Source: DATFJT01 sp965230755
Lineage (GTDB): Bacteria > Bacteroidota > Bacteroidia > Chitinophagales > Saprospiraceae
Length of the DNA: 64,000 nucleotides
Assembly: GCA_965230755.1 (NCBI GenBank)
Contig: CBDDLT010000003.1
Location: 62,001-126,000, forward strand
Reading direction: 5' to 3'
Positions 1 through 8,330 of this stretch are shown in pieces. Each line of letters begins with the position of its first letter. Positions within the stretch are counted from its first letter, which is position 1. The position numbers and the translations under genes are program-made. The notes below the pieces were generated by a model. The model did not search any database, was not told where the DNA came from, and was given only the letters and a program-made list of their open reading frames with translations.

Positions 1-940
1 TATCCGTATTGCTTCCTATGACCAAATTGGTCTTATCAAAGGGAACATCATTATACGTGCCATTTGCTTGAGTTGCGATCCCCAACTGATCCAAACTGAA
101 AAAGAAGGACGCATTTGGAAAACTTGCAGTACTACTGACGTCTGAAGTATATATCGCTCCGGAAGCATGTGTCCCATTGCCATCACTTCCAGGGCCCAAT
201 CCCATGTGCCTACGCATAAAGGCTGATGAGAAAAGAGTATTGGACTCTCGTTGCAATGCTATCCCCCATACCGATCCTGTCTGACCGGCGTTGGCAACAT
301 GAATAGGATTGGCTACTGGGTCAGCATCCGTTCCTGTTTCCATAGCTTCTCCCAATTCTATGTTATAAGGATTCATAAAAATGCTTGTATTATTGGCTAC
401 ATCTGTTCCATTAAGAGGGTCTCCATTGGTCTCCGATGTATACATTACATTAGGCAAATCCATTGTGACGGGGTCAGTGGTAGAATAAATAGCAGCGAAA
501 TAAGATGGGTCCAGTACTCCTAAATCAACATTTGCGCTAGGAGCATTAACGAATTGTACGGTAGTTCCTCCGGATGCGGACGGATAAAGACCAGGAGAAA
601 CCCATGTAAACTCCACCCTTACTACACCGGTCACACCAGGAATCGTATAGGTCCCGTCCACATAGCTCGAGGTTGCCGGAGAACCAACAACGTTATTATT
701 GGAATCGTATGCTGTAATGGTAACACCCCCAGCCCCTGATTCATTAAATACATTGATGGAAGCCATATTAACAGGAGATGGAGATTCAATAGTAAAATTG
801 TCTTTTACTCCATTTTCATTGAAATCGTAAAAAACAGTACCACTTACTTGAGCCCCTAATTGAAGGACCAAAAGTATATTCGCACAAAACACAAGTAAAA
901 AGCTATTTAGAATAGCACACAGTTTACACATCAGACTCAT
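1..940 (-). CDS. Partial SdrD_B-type secreted adhesin (N-terminal part)
   Basis: The minus-strand frame opens with ATG at 940 and stays open to the left edge, giving about 313 residues; the C-terminus lies outside the window. A hydrophobic signal peptide (about residues 1-30) ends near 'LGAQVSG'. Then comes the same Cna_B-like module that opens the three related adhesins here, followed by the start of their propeller-like region (motif 'GSVWGIALQRESNTLFSSAF', matching 'GTLWGVAYQKD..RLFTS' in the paralogues). It is probably a secreted surface protein. The 583-aa regulator lies directly upstream on the same strand, and a TATAC-N6-TATAC repeat lies 79 bp before the start. Function is inferred from family resemblance only. 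Confidence 0.8.
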   Translation of the reverse strand, partial: MSLMCKLCAILNSFLLVFCANILLVLQLGAQVSGTVFYDFNENGVKDNFTIESPSPVNMASINVFNESGAGGVTITAYDSNNNVVGSPATSSYVDGTYTIPGVTGVVRVEFTWVSPGLYPSASGGTTVQFVNAPSANVDLGVLDPSYFAAIYSTTDPVTMDLPNVMYTSETNGDPLNGTDVANNTSIFMNPYNIELGEAMETGTDADPVANPIHVANAGQTGSVWGIALQRESNTLFSSAFMRRHMGLGPGSDGNGTHASGAIYTSDVSSTASFPNASFFFSLDQLGIATQANGTYNDVPFDKTNLVIGSNTD

Positions 941-1018
941 TTTTAAAATTTTAAGAAATCAATCTTATCGCTCAAGCACTATTCCAAAGAAGGCGTTTTA
1001 ACCCTACTAAATTCGCCA

Positions 1019-1034
1019 GTATATAAGAAGTATA
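1019..1034 (-). promoter_or_regulatory. TATAC-N6-TATAC direct repeat upstream of partial adhesin
   Basis: On the plus strand this reads GTATA, six bases (TAAGAA), GTATA. The 11-bp period would put both half-sites on one helix face. The same arrangement occurs at 2928, 25565 and 27462, always on the 5' side of a class I regulator or adhesin gene. A role as operator or activator site is inferred. Confidence 0.5.
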
Positions 1035-1093
1035 TATTACCCGAAAAATTGATTAAAAATAAGATGTTGACTGGCTTGCAGCTCGACAGGCTT

Positions 1094-2842
1094 CTATAGA
1101 TTATGTATAAACTTGTTCAAATCCTGTGATGATTTAAATCCTAGTTTAAGTCGCAATCTATACCGAGCAATGGAAACACTTTTTCCGTTAATTCCTAAAA
1201 TTTTACTCACCTCAGAAATGGTCAAGTTTAGTTTTATGTAACTTGCATGTTTTAAATATAACACGGATAAACTAGGGTCTCTATCCAATAAAGCACCGAA
1301 GAAATTGGGATAAATGAGAGAAAAACTACTTTTGAAGTTCTCCCAGTCTGTTTCAAGGTTATCTAAATTTTTTAGATCCTTTAGTAGGTCTTTTCTCCCA
1401 TCAGAATCATTGTTTTGATTTTTTAGATGTACTCTGATATCCTGTAATACTTTTTCCTTGGTTTCACTTTTTATGGTGAGGTCTACTAACTTCGTATTCA
1501 GTTCCTTCATTTTATTCTCCGCCAACTTAGCGGCTTTTCTTTCTCTTTTCGATTTGTTTAAAACCCGAAATAGCATTCGAATCAAATAAATCAGAAGAAG
1601 CGAAGAAAATAGAATAATTGCTGCTACTAAATAATTTCTGTTTCTATTCTTAACTCTATTCTTATTGATGATATTAATAATACCGGTACTGGTATTATAG
1701 CTCTTAAAAAAATTAGTGTGTTGATCGATGAAGTACTCGTTTTCTCTCTGTAAAGCTTCGATGAGTTTTTGGTCTTTATTGAACGCTTTATATATCAATT
1801 TATAAGTAGCAAAAACCTCTTGAATAAGCTTTTCGTTTTTCATCAGAAAACTTAAACTATCCGCCATTCTTATATAATCCTCAGCTTTTTGAAAATCACC
1901 ATATTTGGTATAGAGTTTAGCCAGATTAATTCCGGGGATGATTTGGCATTCTATCATATTGGACTTCGCTGGTTGATGGCTACGCAATAAATAAATTTCT
2001 GCTTTCTCAAGACTATCTACATCTCTGTAGAAAACGCCTAATTCTCCGTTGTTACTAAATTCTTGTCCAAATGATTTTAAGCTAAATTTATTCAGAAGTT
2101 TAGCGACTTGAAGGGCTTCCGCATAACGCTTCTTTTCTCTTAAAAACAGGGATCTCTTGTAATAGTAAACCGAACTATCAATTCCCAATTGAAGCAATTC
2201 GTCCAACATATCAAGATGCTCTTTCTCGGTAAATTGTTTGTACTTATTTACACAAACTCCAAGAAAAAATTTCCTTTCAATGACATTATCTTGCTCCATT
2301 ACTGACAATTCATTGAGCAAAAGAGAGTCTAGAAGATTCGTCTCCTTTCGCTCGTAGTAATCGGAATTGTACAACATCTTAAAATAAATGGCTGCTATAT
2401 CCTTCGGTTTTAATAAATCATCGTATCGAATTAGAAAATCGAAAGTTTCGTATTCTCCTTTTCTAATCTGACCCGCTTCAAACAAAGCACTGAAATAATC
2501 CAAACTCAATTCTTTGAACTTCTGCTTATCGTTGTGAGCGAGGGCAGAGTACCTCAGGTCATTTAGGAGATTGACAATCTCACTTTTACGACGCGGTGGT
2601 GGCCCGTATACTTCTTTTAAAGCGATTTTTAGTTTTTCCGGATCGTAATAATTGAAATTAAGATGGTCCAAATCCTTCTGATCAGGAACAATCCAATTGC
2701 ATGCGCAGCTAAAAATGACAGAAAAAATGAAAGTGCCAAATCGCAACACTTTCATCTTTACGATATGTTTACGCTTATACCAGTTATTCTTCATTGATAA
2801 GCCTTTGAACAAGCAGATTTCAAATACTATTGTAAAATGCAT
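1094..2842 (-). CDS. Class I membrane-spanning TPR-HTH regulator
   Basis: A transmembrane one-component regulator, by domain order. A short hydrophobic N-terminus ends in a lipobox-like 'VIFSC' (near residue 47 of the longest frame). About 350 residues of TPR-like helices follow, then one membrane segment near residues 402-425 ('VAAIILFSSLLLIYLIRML'), a basic coiled coil, and a C-terminal helix-turn-helix ('TISEVSKILGINGKSVSIAR'). The longest frame starts with TTG at 2845; ATG codons lie at 2842, 2794 and 2755, and the one at 2755 places the signal sequence best. It is closest to the 550-aa regulator at 25713-27365, sharing the 'DW..FKS.FSL.YPNF...L' segment before the HTH. It probably controls the adhesin just downstream. 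The ligand is unknown. Confidence 0.8.
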   Translation of the reverse strand: MHFTIVFEICLFKGLSMKNNWYKRKHIVKMKVLRFGTFIFSVIFSCACNWIVPDQKDLDHLNFNYYDPEKLKIALKEVYGPPPRRKSEIVNLLNDLRYSALAHNDKQKFKELSLDYFSALFEAGQIRKGEYETFDFLIRYDDLLKPKDIAAIYFKMLYNSDYYERKETNLLDSLLLNELSVMEQDNVIERKFFLGVCVNKYKQFTEKEHLDMLDELLQLGIDSSVYYYKRSLFLREKKRYAEALQVAKLLNKFSLKSFGQEFSNNGELGVFYRDVDSLEKAEIYLLRSHQPAKSNMIECQIIPGINLAKLYTKYGDFQKAEDYIRMADSLSFLMKNEKLIQEVFATYKLIYKAFNKDQKLIEALQRENEYFIDQHTNFFKSYNTSTGIINIINKNRVKNRNRNYLVAAIILFSSLLLIYLIRMLFRVLNKSKRERKAAKLAENKMKELNTKLVDLTIKSETKEKVLQDIRVHLKNQNNDSDGRKDLLKDLKNLDNLETDWENFKSSFSLIYPNFFGALLDRDPSLSVLYLKHASYIKLNLTISEVSKILGINGKSVSIARYRLRLKLGFKSSQDLNKFIHNL

Positions 2843-2927
2843 CAAGTATACACAGCATTAAAATAGTATTTTTAGTTATGACTCAAAATAGTCAGTTTTT
2901 GCTCAATCCAATGTAAAGAATCGATCA

Positions 2928-2943
2928 GTATATCAACTGTATA
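2928..2943 (-). promoter_or_regulatory. TATAC-N6-TATAC direct repeat upstream of 583-aa regulator
   Basis: Plus strand GTATA-TCAACT-GTATA, 86 bp before the ATG at 2842. On the minus strand it is followed by TGATC; the copy before the 550-aa regulator is followed by GATC, so similarity extends slightly beyond the half-sites. Candidate binding site for the TPR-HTH regulator, possibly autoregulatory (inference). Confidence 0.5.
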
Positions 2944-2988
2944 TAATTTCCAGGCAAGTTTTAGCCACAATGTAATTTAAACAAAAAA

Positions 2989-3008
2989 GGGAGCCCCAAA
3001 AGGCTCCC
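2989..3008 (-). terminator. Rho-independent terminator of 986-aa adhesin gene
   Basis: A 7-bp GC-rich stem (GGGAGCC / GGCTCCC) with a 6-base loop, followed on the minus strand by TTTTTTG. It lies 26 bp after the stop codon at 3035. Confidence 0.85.
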
Positions 3009-3034
3009 CTTATTTATGGGCGTAAACTTATTTT

Positions 3035-5971
3035 TTAATTGTCACTTATTTCTACTTGCACATTCAAACAATTGGGGCTAGGGCAATTACTACATGGAGC
3101 TACAGGTCCAACATTAAAAGAAGTAACACAACTATTATCAACAGCATCCATTACCATAACAGTATATGTAGAATTCCCATCTGCTGCTAGATTAGTATGA
3201 GTTCCGTCGCCTTGAATGGTAACGTTTGATCCACTTGCTGTAGATGGAGAGGTATATACATTAACAGTTACTATGTAGCTACCACTTCCATTAACTACAG
3301 TTCCAGTAACTGTAAGATTAAAAAAGTCGTCTGCCATACTTGATGTTCCATTATCATTACATTCTGTTGAATGAGTTTGAGAAACTGAGCAATTCGGAGT
3401 GCAACTTGCTGGTGCGGTATAAGTCGTTGTACTACCACAACTTGCATCATCACTAAAAGTGACTGTAACAGTATGGCTTGAACCATCTGCCGTTAATCCC
3501 GTTATGGTATAACTTGCCGGACTTGTTGTAGGCAAATTAATCACATTAGTCTGTCCATCTACTTCCACCATAATTGTTCCTGTTCCAGGATCATTACTAA
3601 AAGTTACCTCTCCTGTCAATGTATATGTATTTGTATTAGGATTACATGTTCCCGGAGATGCAGTCACTGAACTGCTGCAATTAACAGCCATACTATATCC
3701 CGCATCAAAAGTATGATTATTGGCACCACTGATAGGAATTTCAGCTGCACTTACGGAAGCATCACCCGTTGTCGTATTGGCATCACTGTCCAGTGTATTA
3801 CCCGTAGCATCTACAGAAGTAAGCGATAAAGCTCCTGATGTGGTAGGAAATCGAACGATATAGTCCATTCCAGTCTCTAGGCTAATAATGTTGTAAATAT
3901 GACTAGCTGTAGAAGTCCCATTCGGATCATTGGAGAATATATAATTACCATTGACATCCGTGGTTGCTGTTGCAAGTAAGGCAGAACCTGCTGCATCGTA
4001 GAGTTCAACTGCAACTCCACTTATACCAGCTTCTCCAGGATCTTGCTCCCCATCATTATCTGTATCATTCCATACAAAGTTGCCTATCTCTACTGGTGCA
4101 GGAGGTGTTAATATTTCGATATCTCCGAGTCCCGCAGCTTTACCAAATTCAGCAACATCCTTCGTATAGTTTAAACTATAGTATCGAGATATACTTCCAT
4201 CCATGGGATCGTAAAAGTTCACACCATTACTATTCCAAAAATCTGAATCATTAGTTACTCCTTCAGGATGTGGGTCCATGACAGTTGAGGCAATTGTACC
4301 TGAACCTTTTAAAATAGCCAAGGCTCCTTGTGCACTTTCATCAAAACCATCAGCTGAAACATCATTAAAAAACTCACCTTGAGCATCAAATCCCTGATCT
4401 GAAAAAGAGTAGTTATAATCACACCCAGAACTCCCATTTTCCATAATATAAGTGCCGGACACATAGCATGCATGATAAATATCTCCTAATGATTCGCCGT
4501 CTACCAATCTTGAACTATTGAGATCCAAGGTCCTGTTTATAGATCCTAACTGAAAACCAGATCTATCAATAACTGCAACGATCATGTCTCCTGCTTCATC
4601 AAACTCAATATCGGATATTATGGGTTGAGGAGCCAACCACCTTGATCCAAAAGGGTTAGAAAAATCTGCCCAATCATTTGTCCAAGGTCTAAAATTATTA
4701 TTCGTATTATCTCGAAGAAAATCAAAAGTAGGAATCGTCAATTCCGTGGTAAACCCTGACCCTGGATTATTCGGATCAAAAGAAAGAATGTATCCCGCCA
4801 AATCACTAGCATCTCCTCCTTGTTCTGCATCACACACAACACCCAAAAACCCCTTTCCCTTGGCGAATTTAAGTGCCCAAGGTCTAATTTCTCCATTGGT
4901 GCATGATGGTAATCCCGAAATGGATGAAATAAGATATTGATCTATGGTGCCAGGCAAGCTGGTTGTAGTTGAAGAGGAAATATCAATTTTAACCAGTGCT
5001 TTTTGATTTAAGTTCACCGCCCATAAAAAATCGGTTCCCGGCTGGATATCAATATCTCCAAATGAAACTTTACCGATTTTAGCTGCTGCGTCTATATCAT
5101 AATTGGGACTACTCAAACCTCCAAGTTCATAATCACCTGCATCTCCTGTATTGCCCGGGTCGTTTTCACATCCCCCTCCTCTACATACAGTACCTAGATC
5201 TATAGTTCCTCCCGAAGCTGTGGCAATACCATTGAGGTCAAACTTATACAAAGGATTACTTCCTGATGGACCATCAATTACATAAATAAATCCCGTTCCA
5301 TCCCCAAGATCAGAATGTCTTCTAATTACAGAGGAGGTAAAGAGTCGATCCTCATCTTTTTGATACGCTATACCCCAAGTGGTACCAATTTCATCTTGCG
5401 TAATTATAACATCTGCAGTTCCAGCTGGACGACCATTACTAAATTCATCAGGATTTTGACCATCTTCAGTATACACGAAAGAATACATAGCGGGTTCTGA
5501 ACTTCCTGAAGATAATCCATTTCTCCAACTCGGCACATAAATGGGTGGCATTGCAGTATCACTAAAACCTTCCGGGTCATGTAAGCCAAAATTAACATTA
5601 CTGTTCGAAGCATCTACAAACTGCACACTGGTGCTACTAGCACTACCATGAGGACTACTCTCAAGCCAGGGATGATTCGGCCATGTAAACTCCACTCTAA
5701 CCGGAAAATTGCTTACTGGATCACTCCATGTACCAACTGAGGTCGTAATTTGATTAGTTACCGTTCCAGAAGCATCTGTAATCGTGACCATAACTCCTTC
5801 AACACCTAGCTCATTACCATCTAACACACCATAAGTATTTAGTGTTGAACCATTCACTGGGAGTTCCTCATAAACTGTACCACTTATCTGGGCAGTAATT
5901 GAAAGTCCTGTTAGTAGAAAACAGCCTAAAATTAGACAATGCTGGATTCTGCTCGTAAAAAAAGTTATCAT
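3035..5971 (-). CDS. SdrD_B-type secreted adhesin (986-aa frame)
   Basis: A large predicted surface protein. The longest frame starts with GTG at 5995; the ATG at 5971 (978 aa) places the signal peptide better, ending near 'SITAQISG'. Numbered in the longest frame: Cna_B-like module (about 37-135), propeller-like region (about 150-630, 'GTTWGIAYQKDEDRLFTSS'), SdrD_B domain (about 632-765, 'IGNFVWNDTDNDGEQDPG'), and two beta-rich repeats starting with Cys (about 768 and 867). It ends in a short 'CPSPNCLNVQV' tail with no canonical T9SS domain. Unlike its three complete relatives it lacks the 'CPPNE..ICD' module before the tail. It is divergent from the 677-aa regulator. About 900 bp is nearly identical to part of the next adhesin. 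Adhesion is inferred. Confidence 0.85.
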   Translation of the reverse strand: MITFFTSRIQHCLILGCFLLTGLSITAQISGTVYEELPVNGSTLNTYGVLDGNELGVEGVMVTITDASGTVTNQITTSVGTWSDPVSNFPVRVEFTWPNHPWLESSPHGSASSTSVQFVDASNSNVNFGLHDPEGFSDTAMPPIYVPSWRNGLSSGSSEPAMYSFVYTEDGQNPDEFSNGRPAGTADVIITQDEIGTTWGIAYQKDEDRLFTSSVIRRHSDLGDGTGFIYVIDGPSGSNPLYKFDLNGIATASGGTIDLGTVCRGGGCENDPGNTGDAGDYELGGLSSPNYDIDAAAKIGKVSFGDIDIQPGTDFLWAVNLNQKALVKIDISSSTTTSLPGTIDQYLISSISGLPSCTNGEIRPWALKFAKGKGFLGVVCDAEQGGDASDLAGYILSFDPNNPGSGFTTELTIPTFDFLRDNTNNNFRPWTNDWADFSNPFGSRWLAPQPIISDIEFDEAGDMIVAVIDRSGFQLGSINRTLDLNSSRLVDGESLGDIYHACYVSGTYIMENGSSGCDYNYSFSDQGFDAQGEFFNDVSADGFDESAQGALAILKGSGTIASTVMDPHPEGVTNDSDFWNSNGVNFYDPMDGSISRYYSLNYTKDVAEFGKAAGLGDIEILTPPAPVEIGNFVWNDTDNDGEQDPGEAGISGVAVELYDAAGSALLATATTDVNGNYIFSNDPNGTSTASHIYNIISLETGMDYIVRFPTTSGALSLTSVDATGNTLDSDANTTTGDASVSAAEIPISGANNHTFDAGYSMAVNCSSSVTASPGTCNPNTNTYTLTGEVTFSNDPGTGTIMVEVDGQTNVINLPTTSPASYTITGLTADGSSHTVTVTFSDDASCGSTTTYTAPASCTPNCSVSQTHSTECNDNGTSSMADDFFNLTVTGTVVNGSGSYIVTVNVYTSPSTASGSNVTIQGDGTHTNLAADGNSTYTVMVMDAVDNSCVTSFNVGPVAPCSNCPSPNCLNVQVEISDN
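3190..4090 (-). repeat. Dispersed near-identical repeat, copy 1 of 2
   Basis: This segment encodes the SdrD_B domain and following repeats of the 986-aa adhesin. It matches 8762-9662 in the next adhesin with a constant offset of 5572 bp at both ends checked, so there is no net indel, and only scattered base differences are visible. The flanks diverge. This fits recent duplication or gene conversion. Confidence 0.85.
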
Positions 5972-6029
5972 GTCAATTGAATTTTTTTTGACCACAAATA
6001 ATTGTCCTATAATGACAAATCAAAGAGCA

Positions 6030-6091
6030 CAAAAATTAGTCCCTTATCGCTCAAATTCAGGATTAATAGATTCTTGTAGATCTTTTGTAGA
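6030..6091 (+). promoter_or_regulatory. Class II upstream element of 677-aa regulator
   Basis: Contains CAAAAATTAG at 6030-6039 and TTGTAGA-TC-TTTTGTAGA at 6074-6091, 72 bp before the ATG at 6164. Both blocks recur at the same 44-bp spacing before the 676-aa regulator (11661 and 11705), and the second block recurs in weaker form at 19103. The TTTTG part resembles the TTTG of the Bacteroidota -7 element, so it may combine promoter and operator (inference). Confidence 0.5.
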
Positions 6092-6163
6092 TCATTATTA
6101 GATATTGGTTAAGCATCTTGTATTAACTATACAATAAAATTGCTTCTAAGACTATAATCTATT

Positions 6164-8197
6164 ATGGCTTTTATACGTAAACTTTATTTTCTATCATTTA
6201 TTCGCCTAGCTATTCTGGCTTTCTTTTTGATAAGGATTATCGCTTCTTGTGAAAAGGATACATCTCAAAAAGAAGATGATCATTTAAATAAAATTCTTTC
6301 TTTAGAATCTGATTTCATCAATACAATAAACACTAACCTTCATCAGGCCTACAAACTGGCAGACAGCTTGAAAATATTATCGGCAAACCACTCTGTCTAT
6401 AGAAGAGGAAGAGCCCACAGACTCTATGGTCTTACCGCTATGAAAATGGGGCTATTCGATGAGGCAAGGCTTGCTCTGAATACAGCACTAGAGAATCAAG
6501 ATTTGGGATATCCCAATGAGCACATTTACTTGATGCAGAATTTAGCTGCCTTTCACGAATTCATTGGACAGCCTGATTCCGCTTTTCTTTATCATAACAA
6601 AGCAGTTGCACTCCTGGAAGGTAATCCAAAGTATCCTAATCGTGGAGATCTGTATGAAACAAAGGCTCTCGCGCTTATGGAGCTAGGTCTTTTCTCCAGA
6701 GCTCATGACTCATACCAAGAAGCCATTCGTGCGTATGAGAAAAAAGGTGATAGCCTTTCAATTATATATGCACTAAGTAATTTGGGAATTAATTATCAAA
6801 GAAGTATAAAATACGACTCTGCTGTAATGTGTTACAATAAAGCATTAAAATTGGCCGATGCTTTCAACAATCAAAGGGCAGTATATAAACTACAACTCAA
6901 TAAAGCTGATGCGTTACGGTCAAGCAACTTATCAGATGAATCATTGGAATTAATAAAGATCTCCAAAAAATCTACTCTGGATGCCGGAGATAGTCTAACC
7001 TATTTTGGTCTACTAAACCTTGAAATTTTGACTCTTTCTGATTTGAATGAAAAGGTTAAATCCCAAATCTTATTATTAGAAAGTGAAAAAATAGCTCAAA
7101 AAATAAATACTTCTTCTGCATATTTAGGGCACCTTGAAACTAAAGCCCAATTTTGGCTAAACCAAGATTCAATGTCTAAAGTATTGGATATTATTCTCAA
7201 AGGGATTCAGTACTATAATGACAATGATCAAAAACTGAATCAATCCCCTGCTGCCAGTTTTATCAGCATTTTGTCCCGAGATATTAAAAAAGCTATAGAG
7301 TCCTCTCAATTCGTTTCTACTGACTACTGGAATCTTCTGAAAAAATCTTTAGACACCCTATGGCTTAGTTATGAATTCGACTTAATTGATAGTATAAACA
7401 AGGAAAAAATATATTACCATATTTGTCTTCAGAAAAAGTCAGTCAAAAATTGCCATAAGTATCTTGAATCTTCTCTAGAGTTATCTCAATACAGAATTGA
7501 ACAAATGACAGAAGAAAGTAATATCAAAGTTCATCTTATCGAGGAAATAGATGAGTCTAATTTGAATAATCTGCAAAACTTAAGGAAATTGGAAATTGCT
7601 CGTCATAAAAACGAAAAAATTTCTCTTTACTCCTTTTTTCTATTCCTGCTTCTTCTTTTAACGAGCTTGTCATCCGTTTACATATATAAGGCGAACAAAT
7701 CATTGAAAAAGAATAACAAATTTATTCTAGATCAACACAAAAAAATAGAAGAAAAAAACTCTGAAGTTCAAATAAAACTGGAAGAGAAAAAAAAGTTACT
7801 CGTAAGAGAAACCATGTACAAGGAAAGTTTTCTGAATTTAAGAGAATCTTTTAAGAGCCTTCATAAATCAATTGATCCCTTGATACGTAATAATCCTAAT
7901 TATAAAGAATTACAGGAAAAGTTTAAAGAAATATCTTTACGGGAAGAAGAATCGATGCTTTTACACTTTACAGAATTAGAAGGTGATGTAATCAAAAAAG
8001 TGTTAAAAATAAATGATAAACTTACCAAAAATGATCTTAAGCATATTGCTTATCTAAAACTGAATTTATCTAATAAAGAAGTAGCTAATCTGTTAGGAGT
8101 AACAGTAAAAACCGTGGTTATGGGACGGTATCGATTAAAAAAGAAATTAGGCCTAGAAATGGAGCAATCAATTTATTCTTTCATCCAGGGGCTCTGA
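6164..8197 (+). CDS. Class II membrane-spanning TPR-HTH regulator (677 aa)
   Basis: Starts with ATG. A hydrophobic N-terminus ends in a good lipobox ('IIASC', Cys near residue 29). About 430 residues of TPR helices follow, typified by 'YPNRGDLYETKALALMELG' and 'LSNLGINYQRSIKYDSAVMC'. One membrane segment lies at about 487-509, then a Lys/Glu-rich coiled coil and a C-terminal HTH ('LSNKEVANLLGVTVKTVVMG'). This layout puts the TPR part in the periplasm and the DNA-binding part in the cytoplasm. It is a close paralogue of the 676-aa and interrupted 651-aa regulators and is divergent from the 986-aa adhesin. Its inferred job is to match adhesin expression to a periplasmic or envelope signal. Confidence 0.82.
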   Translation: MAFIRKLYFLSFIRLAILAFFLIRIIASCEKDTSQKEDDHLNKILSLESDFINTINTNLHQAYKLADSLKILSANHSVYRRGRAHRLYGLTAMKMGLFDEARLALNTALENQDLGYPNEHIYLMQNLAAFHEFIGQPDSAFLYHNKAVALLEGNPKYPNRGDLYETKALALMELGLFSRAHDSYQEAIRAYEKKGDSLSIIYALSNLGINYQRSIKYDSAVMCYNKALKLADAFNNQRAVYKLQLNKADALRSSNLSDESLELIKISKKSTLDAGDSLTYFGLLNLEILTLSDLNEKVKSQILLLESEKIAQKINTSSAYLGHLETKAQFWLNQDSMSKVLDIILKGIQYYNDNDQKLNQSPAASFISILSRDIKKAIESSQFVSTDYWNLLKKSLDTLWLSYEFDLIDSINKEKIYYHICLQKKSVKNCHKYLESSLELSQYRIEQMTEESNIKVHLIEEIDESNLNNLQNLRKLEIARHKNEKISLYSFFLFLLLLLTSLSSVYIYKANKSLKKNNKFILDQHKKIEEKNSEVQIKLEEKKKLLVRETMYKESFLNLRESFKSLHKSIDPLIRNNPNYKELQEKFKEISLREEESMLLHFTELEGDVIKKVLKINDKLTKNDLKHIAYLKLNLSNKEVANLLGVTVKTVVMGRYRLKKKLGLEMEQSIYSFIQGL

Positions 8198-8286
8198 TAG
8201 ATAAATACTTATTAATCAGTAAGGTTCCTTTGCCTTGAATTATTCAATATAGTTTTTTGAGTATTTTAATTAACTTTTGAAAGCAA

Positions 8287-8304
8287 AAACCCAACAATGG
8301 GTTT
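8287..8304 (-). terminator. Hairpin terminator between convergent genes
   Basis: Stem AAACCCA / TGGGTTT with loop ACAA, 27 bp beyond the stop of the 1088-aa adhesin. On the minus strand it continues into TT, then GCTTTC. It probably serves the adhesin and may also act for the 677-aa regulator on the other strand. Confidence 0.6.
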
Positions 8305-8330
8305 CCACTTTCATTGCATATAAAATAATT

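Noticed and set aside
964..6054. Shared 12-mer CTTATCGCTCAA at 964-975 and 6043-6054 upstream of two adhesins
   Set aside because: Distances from the start codons differ (24 and 72 bp) and it is absent before the other adhesins, so a regulatory role is not supported.
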